From: Hadesarchaea archaeon
GTDB taxonomy: Archaea; Hadarchaeota; Hadarchaeia; Hadarchaeales; Hadarchaeaceae
DNA length: 5,805 nt
Direction of reading: 5' to 3'
Assembly (NCBI GenBank): GCA_030616505.1
Contig: JAUWXD010000030.1
Coordinates: forward strand, 1-5,805
This document shows, piece by piece, positions 1 to 5,805 of this stretch; the stretch's first letter is position 1; the number at the start of each line of letters is the position of its first letter. The notes under the pieces were generated by a model that saw only the letters and a list, made by a program, of their open reading frames with translations, was not told the origin of the DNA and did not search any database. The translations under genes were made by a program, and so were the position numbers.

Positions 1-1032
1 GTGGGTATGAACAACATGGACGAGTTCGCATGTGGATCGAGCGGTGAGACGAGCGCATTCGGTCCAACCGACAACCCTGCGGCCCGAGGACACATCCCTG
101 GAGGATCGAGCAGCGGGGGAGCAGCGTCAATCGCGGCAGGGCTTTGCGACCTATGTATAGGAACAGATACGGGGGGTTCAATCCGAAACCCTGCCAGCCA
201 CTGCGGTGTGGTTGGAGTCAAACCCACTTACGGGCTGGTCCCGCGGCAGGGTTTAATCGACCTCGGGATGAGCCTCGACCAAATCGGCCCGTTTGCTCCA
301 GACGTTCAAGGTGCCGCCCTCATGCTCGAGACAATTGCGGGCAAGACTTCCAACGAATGCGTAATGCTAGATGTTGAGCAAGTCAGCTACCTGAACCAGT
401 TGAAAGGCGATGGAATCAAGGGTATGCGCATCGGCGTCAGCTCCAAGTTCGCTGAGCTCACGGAACCTCCTGTTATGAAAATCATCGAGGGTTCGGTCGA
501 AAAGTTACGAGATTTTGGAGCTAAAATCGTTGAGGTCGAGTTACCAAACCTCGAGCACGGCCTACCTGCTTACTACCTTATCGTCTCAGTTGAATTCTTC
601 TCCGCCACCCGAAAGTTCGACGGGCGGAAGTATGGAAAGCGCATCGAGGAGGTCTGCGGCGAGGAGGTACTACGCCGAATCCTACGTGGGCGGTACATCA
701 GCCGAAAGGAGTACCGTGGAAAGTACTACCAACGTGCACTCCAAGTTAGAACTCTAATCAGGCAGGAATTGATGGCGGCGCTCAAGCAAGTCGATGTGAT
801 TGTAGGGCCCACTGTCCCCAAGCTTCCCCACAAGATAGGAACCCAAATCACTCCAATGGAGATGTACGCTTACGACTACCTCACTATCCCGGCAAACCTC
901 GCAGGGATATGTGGGGGAGTGATCAAGGCTGGAGAATCTAACGGCATTCCAGTTGGGCTTCAGGTCCAAGGCAAAGTCCTGGGGGAGCCAGAGGTGTTCA
1001 AGATGATGCGAGCGTTGGAGGCAGCAACATGA
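1..1032 (+). CDS. gatA: Aspartyl/glutamyl-tRNA amidotransferase subunit A (5'-truncated by window edge)
   Basis: Glutaminase subunit of GatCAB, which in archaea mainly turns Asp-tRNA(Asn) into Asn-tRNA(Asn); GatA releases ammonia from glutamine in the cytoplasm. The amidase-signature core is visible: GGSSSGG holds the cis-Ser (residue 36 of the visible part) and DTGGSIR the nucleophile Ser60, spaced 24 residues apart as in the family. By alignment from memory to Staphylococcus aureus GatA, the glutamine-pocket residues Tyr309, Arg358 and Asp425 match Tyr191, Arg226 and Asp292. The catalytic Lys lies in the missing N-terminal part, roughly 120-130 residues. The GTG at base 1 is not the real start, because the opening residues align to the internal GKTNMDEF motif. 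Two oddities are a deletion of about 14 residues before EEVLRRI and the segment NLAGICGGVIKAG where bacterial GatA reads NLAGLPxISVPxG. The stop codon overlaps gatB. Confidence 0.96.
   Translation: MGMNNMDEFACGSSGETSAFGPTDNPAARGHIPGGSSSGGAASIAAGLCDLCIGTDTGGSIRNPASHCGVVGVKPTYGLVPRQGLIDLGMSLDQIGPFAPDVQGAALMLETIAGKTSNECVMLDVEQVSYLNQLKGDGIKGMRIGVSSKFAELTEPPVMKIIEGSVEKLRDFGAKIVEVELPNLEHGLPAYYLIVSVEFFSATRKFDGRKYGKRIEEVCGEEVLRRILRGRYISRKEYRGKYYQRALQVRTLIRQELMAALKQVDVIVGPTVPKLPHKIGTQITPMEMYAYDYLTIPANLAGICGGVIKAGESNGIPVGLQVQGKVLGEPEVFKMMRALEAAT
1017..1021 (+). promoter_or_regulatory. Shine-Dalgarno site for gatB inside gatA
   Basis: GGAGG lies 7 nt before the gatB ATG and within the last codons of gatA. 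It perfectly matches the core of the archaeal anti-SD complement. With the ATGA stop/start overlap it fixes the gatB start and suggests translational coupling of the two subunits. Confidence 0.85.
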
Positions 1033-2432
1033 AGGTGAAAATAGGGTTCGAGATACACCAGCAGATGACGACCGATCGCAAGATGTACTGCGACTGCCCG
1101 ACCAACTACCAAGACGTCCCACCAAACACCAACGTCTGCCCAATCTGCACGGGGATGCCTGGGTCAAAGCCGTTACCTCCAAACGAGCGGACGGTCGACG
1201 CGGCAATCGAGATTGCGCTAATGTTGGGGTGTAAGATTATCACTAACCAGACCGTTTACATCCAGCGCAAACATTACGACTACCCCGACCTTCCCTCAGG
1301 CTACCAACGCACGAGCCTACCGATAGCTAAAAACGGAAAACTCAACGGCGTACGGATTCGGGAAGTGCACCTGGAGGAGGACCCTGGGCAGTACGACCCA
1401 GTTGCAGGAGGCGTCGACTACAACCGCTCGGGAGTACCATTGGTCGAAATCGTCACCGAGCCAGATATCAAATCTCCAGAGGATGCGCGAAAGTTCCTGC
1501 GCGCCCTGACTCGCGTGCTTGAGTACACTGGAAAGGTCAGGCCAGAGGCCGGTGGGGCGATGCGGGCGGACGTGAACATCTCGCTCGAGGGCGGAGGAAG
1601 GGTGGAGGTCAAAAATATCAACTCGGTCAAGGGGGCCTACCGTGCTCTTAACTATGAGATTATCAGACAGCGTGAGCGACTCAAACGTGGAGAAGTGGTC
1701 ACGCGGGAGACGCGCGCTTACTTGGAGAGCCAGATGGTGACAGCACCTATGCGCACTAAAGAGCTCGAGGAAGACTACCGGTACATCCCCGACCCCGACA
1801 TCTTTCCGCTCATCCTTGACCAAGCACGAGTCAAAAAGGCCAATGACGTAATGGTTGAGTCCCCGCACCTCCGCGAAGCGCGCTTGGCCAAACAATACAA
1901 AATTCCAAACACTTCGGCGAACGTGATAGTGAGCGAGCGCGAGCTGGCGGACCTGTACGAGGCAGTTGCGCGAGAGGTAGATCCGAAGCTAACTGCGACT
2001 TGGTTTGTGACGAAATTGAAAAAAGTGTTGAACTATATGACGCTACGCGCCGCTGATGTCAAATTCACACCGGCCCAGCTGGCCAGCCTGCTCAACATGG
2101 TGAAGCGTAAACGAATTACTCCAGAACAAGGGGAACTTGTGCTTCGTGAACTAGTGAAAGAGCCAGCAGACCCTGAAAAATTGTTGCTGAAGCTGAGACT
2201 GATTCCGTTGAAAAAATCAGAGCTTAGCGCCGCCGTGGCCAAATCGATTAAAGAGAACCCAAACGCAGTCAAAGATTACAGAGCCGGCCGGAAGGAAGCC
2301 CTGAACTTTCTGGCAGGTAAGGTCATGAAGCTCACACAAGGGCGGGCTGACCCGAGGGAAGTCTCAAAACTCATCCAAGCAAAGCTCAAACGAAAACGTG
2401 TTTCTAGCCGTACATCTTCTCGGGCTTCGTGA
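1029..2432 (+). CDS. gatB: Aspartyl/glutamyl-tRNA amidotransferase subunit B
   Basis: GatB binds the aminoacyl-tRNA, phosphorylates the misacylated Asp or Glu with ATP, and uses ammonia channelled from GatA to make the amide. The 467 residues are full length for the family. GFEIH near the N-terminus is followed by a zinc-type set Cys21, Cys23, Cys37 and Cys40 (CxC-x13-CxxC). Next come the YPDLPSGYQ motif (85-93), LEEDPG (115-120), the family signature [17 protein letters not shown] (129-145), MRADVNIS (178-185) and DYRYIPDPD (249-257). A helical and YqeY-like tRNA-binding tail fills about 280-455, with [16 protein letters not shown] near its end. There is no AspRS-like insertion and the length is far below GatE, so this is GatB rather than GatE. 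The ATG overlaps the gatA stop by four bases behind a strong SD. The basic, Ser-rich tail SSRTSSRAS is encoded antisense to the end of pan. Confidence 0.97.
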   Translation: MKVKIGFEIHQQMTTDRKMYCDCPTNYQDVPPNTNVCPICTGMPGSKPLPPNERTVDAAIEIALMLGCKIITNQTVYIQRKHYDYPDLPSGYQRTSLPIAKNGKLNGVRIREVHLEEDPGQYDPVAGGVDYNRSGVPLVEIVTEPDIKSPEDARKFLRALTRVLEYTGKVRPEAGGAMRADVNISLEGGGRVEVKNINSVKGAYRALNYEIIRQRERLKRGEVVTRETRAYLESQMVTAPMRTKELEEDYRYIPDPDIFPLILDQARVKKANDVMVESPHLREARLAKQYKIPNTSANVIVSERELADLYEAVAREVDPKLTATWFVTKLKKVLNYMTLRAADVKFTPAQLASLLNMVKRKRITPEQGELVLRELVKEPADPEKLLLKLRLIPLKKSELSAAVAKSIKENPNAVKDYRAGRKEALNFLAGKVMKLTQGRADPREVSKLIQAKLKRKRVSSRTSSRAS

Positions 2433-3615
2433 ACTCGGGTACTTCTAGTATCCTGCTTGAGGGCATGACCTTAGCCACTGCCCGGTTGAAATCCTGTTGC
2501 TCCACCTGTTCACGCCCGTCTCGAATGGCGAACATTCCTGCCTCAGTACAAATGGCCTTTATGTCAGCTCCTGTAACATTCTCTGTTTCACGGGCGATGG
2601 TCTTCAGGCGGAAGCTCTTTGATAGATTCATCCGCTTCGTGTGAATCTTGAATATGGTGAACCTTGCTTTTGGGTCTGGCAGTGGAAAATGAATCAGCCT
2701 GTCGAAACGTCCTGGGCGGAGGAGCGCGGAATCGAGGATGTCTGGTCTGTTCGTCGCAGCGAGGATTCTGACATCGCCTCGGGGGTCGAACCCATCGATC
2801 TCGGCCAGCAACTGCATGAGGGTGCGGTGGACTTCTCTATCCCCACTGGTGGAGGCGTCCATGCGACGAGCCCCGATTGCGTCCAACTCGTCGATGAACA
2901 CGATTGACGGCGTCTTCTCGCGTGCCAATTCGAACATCTCGCGCACCATCCGGGCACCTTCCCCGATGTATTTCTGCACTAGCTCTGACCCTATGACTCT
3001 GATGAAACTCGCTTTGGTCTCGTGTGCCACTGCTCTGGCCAACAACGTTTTTCCTGTCCCAGACGTGCCGTACAGCAACACTCCTTTTGGTGGATCGATT
3101 CCCACTTTCTTGAAGAGATCGGGTTTGAGCAACGGTAGCTCGACTGTCTCTCTGATCTCTTGAATCTGAGAATCTAGTCCGCCCACATTAGAGTAGCTGA
3201 CATTCGGAGCATCTTCAATTTCCATCCCCAACACCAACGGGTCTTTCTTTGACGGAAGGACCTCGAGGATGCTAAAAGTACGCTGGTTCAGGGCAACCCG
3301 CACACCTGGTTTCAGTTCCTCGGGCTTGATGAACTGCGAGGTATTGACTACAAAGTGAGGGCCAGTGCTACTTCGGACAACGGCTCGGCCGTCTTCTAAC
3401 ACATATAGCAAGGTAGCCGCAATCAAGGGCGGTGCTCGAACGCGGTCGAACTCGGCGCGCATGCTGGCGAGCTCCCGATCTAGCTTCAGGTATCTACCTT
3501 CCAACGTGCGCTTTTCGTGCTCAATATCACGCACACGGCGCTCCAAACTTTGAATGTAATCCGTGACGTAGTTCTCGTCTAATGTTTGTTCCTTCGAGCT
3601 AGTAGAATTTGTCAA
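2404..3615 (-). CDS. pan: Proteasome-activating nucleotidase, AAA+ ATPase
   Basis: Hexameric cytoplasmic ATPase that unfolds proteins and feeds them into the archaeal 20S proteasome; it is related to eukaryotic Rpt1-6. Its 403 residues fit the family. A charged coiled coil (about 16-60) leads to APPLI, the Pro region at the coil/OB junction, then an OB domain (about 65-120) and the AAA+ module. Walker A is at 183-190, reading GTSGTGKT instead of the usual GPPGTGKT. The pore-loop Tyr-Ile-Gly is 216-218, Walker B IVFIDE ends at Glu243, sensor-1 Asn is 289, and the arginine fingers are Arg300 and Arg303 in [26 protein letters not shown] (349-365) is typical of PAN. The C-terminus Met-Tyr-Gly fits the HbYX motif that docks into the 20S ring. 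The start is TTG: an in-frame TGA lies four codons upstream, and the next ATG (Met52) would remove the coiled coil. A GATGAT element 3 nt before the TTG is a weak SD. The stop lies inside gatB. Confidence 0.97.
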   Translation of the reverse strand: MTNSTSSKEQTLDENYVTDYIQSLERRVRDIEHEKRTLEGRYLKLDRELASMRAEFDRVRAPPLIAATLLYVLEDGRAVVRSSTGPHFVVNTSQFIKPEELKPGVRVALNQRTFSILEVLPSKKDPLVLGMEIEDAPNVSYSNVGGLDSQIQEIRETVELPLLKPDLFKKVGIDPPKGVLLYGTSGTGKTLLARAVAHETKASFIRVIGSELVQKYIGEGARMVREMFELAREKTPSIVFIDELDAIGARRMDASTSGDREVHRTLMQLLAEIDGFDPRGDVRILAATNRPDILDSALLRPGRFDRLIHFPLPDPKARFTIFKIHTKRMNLSKSFRLKTIARETENVTGADIKAICTEAGMFAIRDGREQVEQQDFNRAVAKVMPSSRILEVPEFTKPEKMYG

Positions 3616-3646
3616 CTTATCATCTCACGACTATTTTCAGCGAACA

Positions 3647-3655
3647 CTTAATAAA
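3647..3655 (-). promoter_or_regulatory. Putative TATA box of pan
   Basis: TTTATTAAG on the minus strand is centred about 36 nt upstream of the pan TTG, in the 46-bp gap after the transglutaminase-like gene. With the usual archaeal distance of about 26 nt from TATA centre to transcription start, the leader would be about 10 nt. AT-rich matches of this length arise by chance, so the support is the repeated spacing (compare the box at 5477-5487). If real, pan is transcribed independently as well as, or instead of, by read-through from the gene upstream. Confidence 0.4.
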
Positions 3656-3661
3656 CTTTCA

Positions 3662-5446
3662 TCAAAAATCGGACTTACTTCTTCTTCTCCGGAAAATCAC
3701 GTAAGCACCCAACGCTACCGCCGTAACAACACCAACCGCTACAATAAACAGGAACAACCTCTCGAAATCTATCAAAACCGATTCTTGGGTTGGTTCTTTC
3801 CCTAGTGCTCTGATGACCTCGTTCGCATTTTGAAGGGAGCTTTTAGAATAGAGAATTATTTGGTTTTCATCGCTTGCGGTTTGGGCCTGAGAAAGGGCGT
3901 TCGTAGCTAGAACTAGTTTGGTCTCGAGAGTTTCATCGGGAGAAGCAGCCAAGAGTGTGCCCGCGAGATTGACTGCGTATTGAGCTGCACTGAAGAACTC
4001 TTGAGCGGCATCCGATCTCGTGAGTATAACTACATTTTCATTTTCGTTGAAGGATGGTGCCGCGCCGTAGTAGGTGTAGCTGACGCCAGACTCCCCTGAG
4101 CTGAGCCCCATAACGTTTCGCGTCAGGTGAATGGGATCAACCCTACAGAAGTAATTGTCCCAAGACTCGGCCCATGTAGGATCAGCCGGTTGCCAACCCA
4201 CGTTTGGAAGGTAGAACTCTGGCCAAGCGTGACCAACCATGTTATCCTCCGAGTACCCCCATCCGTACATCGCGCGGGCTGGGATCCCTGCTGCCCGGGC
4301 CAGAGCTATCGACAAGTCCGTGTACTCACTGCAATCCCCGATACCGTTCTGGAGCGCCCCCACTGCACCGCGCCTCTCAGTCTGGACTTGATACTCCAAG
4401 CTTGTGACTACAGAATCCGAAATCTGTTTGGCTGCGAGGTATGCATTGGACTGCCCTGCAACAACTTCCGTGGCCCTCTGTTGAATTAAGAAATTGTCGG
4501 ACTCCCACTTGTCGTCAGGTTGCAGGTAAGGTTCAAGAGAGGAAGACACATCTGAAATCATGCCAACTTCCAAAATGGTTATGCCCGGGTCGTGAATTCC
4601 GGCCTCGTAGAGTAGCTCTAATCGAACGACCTTTGTTTCACCCGGAGACACCTCACTGATTTCAAAGACGCCGTGCCAGTTGTTCTCCGAGTCGACGTAC
4701 ATCGTCTTTATCGGGTAGTTCGATGACACTAGCGCCGAAAACTGCCAGCTGACCTCTTCATTGAAAAGCATCACATCCAAATTCAGGCCTGTGGTCGAGC
4801 TCGTTGCACTGTTTGTGAAACGTTCTTCCAGTGTCAACTTGTAAAAAGCAGGCTGTTTATAAAATTTCACTCTAACTCCACAGAAATTATCATGCTCACC
4901 AATCGAGGCACTATACACTACAGTTGGTGGATCGTTCTCCACTAGCTCCGTCTGTGGATTAGATAAAAACAAGTACGATCCTGATGGTCCTCGAATCCTC
5001 ACGATATAGTCATCATAGCGAAGGTCGCCGGTGGTTATCCCTCCAAGACCAGTCGTGTACTCAACCCCGCTGCCCGAGACCATCCCACCCACCAAATAAG
5101 AGATACTGTATGTATAGTGTTGTCCTTGTCCTATCCAACGTGTTTCAAATGAGATCGTCGTACTTTCCGCTCCACTCGCAAGCTGAAAGGTCAAATCGCC
5201 AACATCGTCCCGCACACGCACGCTCTCAACATCAAGGCTCGGAATAGTCTTGTTTACAGTTATTCTCACACTCATGTGGGAAGTGTTAACAAAAGTAAGA
5301 TTTTCCTCCACCAGTAAGGTTCGATCCGTTCTTATAGTGTAAGTCAATTCACACAGCTCGTAGTAGCTAGATTCGGTGTCGGCGGCAGTAACTGGAGGTA
5401 GACAGAGAAGCAGCACGGCGATAAGTGGCAGTCCGAGCAGTCGCAT
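3662..5446 (-). CDS. Membrane-anchored surface protein with transglutaminase-like cysteine-protease domain
   Basis: The specific role is unknown. An N-terminal signal peptide (about 1-21, hydrophobic core LLGLPLIAVLLLCL, likely cleavage after VTA) precedes about 270 residues rich in predicted beta strands, probably two beta-sandwich modules. The transglutaminase-like core spans about 335-445. Its triad can be placed: Cys372 in GDCSEYTDLSIALARAAGIPAR, Cys-His-Asp order continuing with His406 in GHAWPEFYLPNVGW and Asp422 in ADPTW. A helical Ala-rich stalk (about 478-550) leads to one transmembrane segment (about 563-585) followed by RRRR, the stop-transfer pattern of a type I protein with its active domain outside. 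Sequons at Asn49, Asn54 and Asn65 could be N-glycosylated. Such domains act as peptidases, transamidases or peptide-binding modules; the intact triad suggests activity. The ATG has an SD-like AGGTAGGG 5 nt upstream (5452-5459). It precedes pan by 46 bp on the same strand and diverges from hflX. Confidence 0.88.
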   Translation of the reverse strand: MRLLGLPLIAVLLLCLPPVTAADTESSYYELCELTYTIRTDRTLLVEENLTFVNTSHMSVRITVNKTIPSLDVESVRVRDDVGDLTFQLASGAESTTISFETRWIGQGQHYTYSISYLVGGMVSGSGVEYTTGLGGITTGDLRYDDYIVRIRGPSGSYLFLSNPQTELVENDPPTVVYSASIGEHDNFCGVRVKFYKQPAFYKLTLEERFTNSATSSTTGLNLDVMLFNEEVSWQFSALVSSNYPIKTMYVDSENNWHGVFEISEVSPGETKVVRLELLYEAGIHDPGITILEVGMISDVSSSLEPYLQPDDKWESDNFLIQQRATEVVAGQSNAYLAAKQISDSVVTSLEYQVQTERRGAVGALQNGIGDCSEYTDLSIALARAAGIPARAMYGWGYSEDNMVGHAWPEFYLPNVGWQPADPTWAESWDNYFCRVDPIHLTRNVMGLSSGESGVSYTYYGAAPSFNENENVVILTRSDAAQEFFSAAQYAVNLAGTLLAASPDETLETKLVLATNALSQAQTASDENQIILYSKSSLQNANEVIRALGKEPTQESVLIDFERLFLFIVAVGVVTAVALGAYVIFRRRRSKSDF

Positions 5447-5476
5447 GAAATCCCTACCTTTTTGATTTTAGGCGAG

Positions 5477-5487
5477 TATTAATTATT
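5477..5487 (-). promoter_or_regulatory. Putative TATA box of the transglutaminase-like gene
   Basis: AATAATTAATA on the minus strand is centred about 36 nt upstream of the ATG at 5446, the same spacing as the candidate box of pan. It predicts transcription starting near 5456 and a leader of about 10 nt, so the upstream half of the SD-like AGGTAGGG (5452-5459) may lie at or before the 5' end. It is the most AT-rich patch on this side of the divergent intergenic region. Confidence 0.45.
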
Positions 5488-5623
5488 GGCTGCTGAATCA
5501 CCTGCACGAGTTTACACCGCCTTAGTAGTTCCTTTTCAAGTCGGAGAAGGCAAGTCAAAAACTTTTGGACGGTTTGGCACTGTTAACTTTTCGGGCTTAA
5601 AACCGTGGGCGCAGTGGGGCGGG

Positions 5624-5650
5624 CCATCAGCTAGACCCCTTGGGTGATGG
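5624..5650. repeat. Bulged inverted repeat upstream of hflX
   Basis: CCATCA at 5624-5629 is mirrored by TGATGG at 5645-5650. Read as a folded strand, CCATC (5624-5628) pairs with GATGG (5646-5650) and ACCC (5635-5638) with GGGT (5642-5645). This closes a CTT loop and leaves the six bases AGCTAG (5629-5634) as a one-sided bulge: nine base pairs in total. The two hexamer arms are 21 bp apart centre to centre, two helical turns, as in operators bound by dimeric regulators. The right arm abuts the candidate TATA box of hflX, where a bound protein could block TFB or TBP. The pairing is visible directly; an operator role is inference. Confidence 0.45.
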
Positions 5651-5657
5651 TAATATT
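5651..5657 (+). promoter_or_regulatory. Putative TATA box of hflX
   Basis: TAATATT is centred 33 nt upstream of the hflX ATG. Using the usual archaeal spacing, transcription would begin about 7 nt before the ATG, so the message would be nearly leaderless. This fits the lack of a good Shine-Dalgarno sequence there (only GGT in TTGGTATC). The AT-rich ATAATTATT at 5672-5680 is too close to the ATG to serve as the TATA box. Confidence 0.4.
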
Positions 5658-5686
5658 CGCAAGAGTCGCAGATAATTATTGGTATC

Positions 5687-5805
5687 ATGCGCGTCGTGTT
5701 GGTCGAAAGACAGTCGCCTGGGGAGCAATCCCGACTAGATGAGCTCGAGGCTTTGGCTAAAACACTCGACTACGAAGTGGTTGCCACACTCCAGCAGGCC
5801 CGAGA
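5687..5805 (+). CDS. hflX: HflX-family GTPase, N-terminal fragment (3'-truncated by window edge)
   Basis: Thirty-nine codons are visible before the window ends, beginning MRVVLVERQSP and continuing through SRLDELEALAKTLDYEVVATLQQAR. This is the opening of the HflX N-terminal nucleotide-binding domain: a beta strand with VLVxR, a short Gly/Ser-containing loop, a helix of the type LDELxxLAxTxGYEVV, then a second strand and the start of the region that normally continues to the GxGK motif. HflX proteins bind the large ribosomal subunit; bacterial members split stalled or hibernating ribosomes using GTP. The GTPase domain lies beyond the window and cannot be checked. The start is secure because an in-frame TAA lies at 5651-5653 and no other start codon intervenes. 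It diverges from the transglutaminase-like gene across 240 bp. Confidence 0.85.
   Translation, partial: MRVVLVERQSPGEQSRLDELEALAKTLDYEVVATLQQAR

Noticed and set aside
1..3. GTG at the first base as the true gatA start
   Set aside because: The residues right after it match the internal GKTNMDEF segment of GatA. The N-terminal part with the catalytic Lys must therefore lie upstream, so this is a window truncation and not a shortened gene.
754..1206. 150-codon open frame on the minus strand across the gatA-gatB junction
   Set aside because: It is antisense to conserved coding sequence of both genes, with biased Ser/Arg/Leu composition typical of shadow frames.
1317..1895. 192-codon open frame on the minus strand inside gatB
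   Set aside because: It is fully antisense to strongly conserved GatB sequence and its translation shows no domain or signal; it is a shadow frame.
4127..4489. 120-codon plus-strand open frame inside the transglutaminase-like gene
   Set aside because: It covers the antisense of the catalytic core, where the minus-strand frame carries the Cys-His-Asp triad; the translation has no recognisable feature.
5531..5550. Small stem CCTTTTC / GAGAAGG with a six-base loop, plus a nearby CAAGTC direct repeat (5537-5542, 5551-5556)
   Set aside because: The seven-pair stem includes a G-U pair and has no T-tract or gene end beside it, so neither a terminator nor an operator can be argued.
5593..5623. Four G-runs (5593-5595, 5607-5609, 5616-5619, 5621-5623) that could form a G-quadruplex
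   Set aside because: The first loop is 11 nt and the runs are minimal. GC-rich intergenic DNA gives such patterns by chance, and nothing else supports a role.
5644..5680. Possible C/D-box guide RNA starting at the GTGATGG near-match to box C
   Set aside because: No CTGA box D lies at a suitable distance downstream, and the box-like bases are already part of the inverted repeat next to the TATA-like box.
5540..5686. Possible tRNA gene on either strand of the divergent intergenic region (e.g. TCTAGCTGATGG and GGTTTTAAGCC on the minus strand)
   Set aside because: The T-loop-like stretch reads TTTTAAG without the required C, the flanking stem fails after two pairs, and no acceptor or anticodon stem can be built.

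Overview
The window looks like a stretch of an archaeal chromosome. It carries an archaeal-type AAA+ proteasome-activating nucleotidase (PAN), short AT-rich TATA-like boxes 33-36 nt upstream of start codons, and almost no 5' leaders on genes that begin a transcript. The codon and residue pattern fits a mesophilic or moderately thermophilic lineage of middling GC. An uncultured lineage of the TACK or Bathyarchaeia kind is a guess from overall flavour; nothing in the window proves it.

Layout. (1) Bases 1-2432, plus strand: the 3' part of gatA followed by a complete gatB, joined by a 4-base ATGA overlap with a strong Shine-Dalgarno site inside the end of gatA. These encode two subunits of the GatCAB tRNA-dependent amidotransferase. 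gatC and the start of gatA must lie upstream of the window or elsewhere. (2) Bases 2404-3615, minus strand: pan, the ATPase that unfolds substrates for the 20S proteasome. It is convergent with gatB, and the two coding ends overlap by 29 bp. (3) Bases 3662-5446, minus strand: a secreted, C-terminally membrane-anchored protein with a transglutaminase-like cysteine-protease core, 46 bp upstream of pan and co-directional with it. (4) Bases 5447-5686: a 240-bp divergent intergenic region with TATA-like boxes for both flanking genes and a bulged inverted repeat abutting the downstream one. (5) Bases 5687-5805, plus strand: the first 39 codons of an HflX-family GTPase, cut by the window edge.

Together the set is mostly housekeeping for protein synthesis and turnover: charging tRNA correctly (GatAB), ribosome-associated GTPase activity (HflX) and proteasomal degradation (PAN). 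The surface transglutaminase-like protein is the one gene without an assigned role. No mobile element, CRISPR array, tRNA or rRNA gene was recognised. I see no convincing undescribed system. The items most worth a second look are the coding overlap that contains the PAN C-terminal docking motif, a variant PAN P-loop, the uncharacterised transglutaminase-like surface protein, and the inverted repeat in front of hflX.
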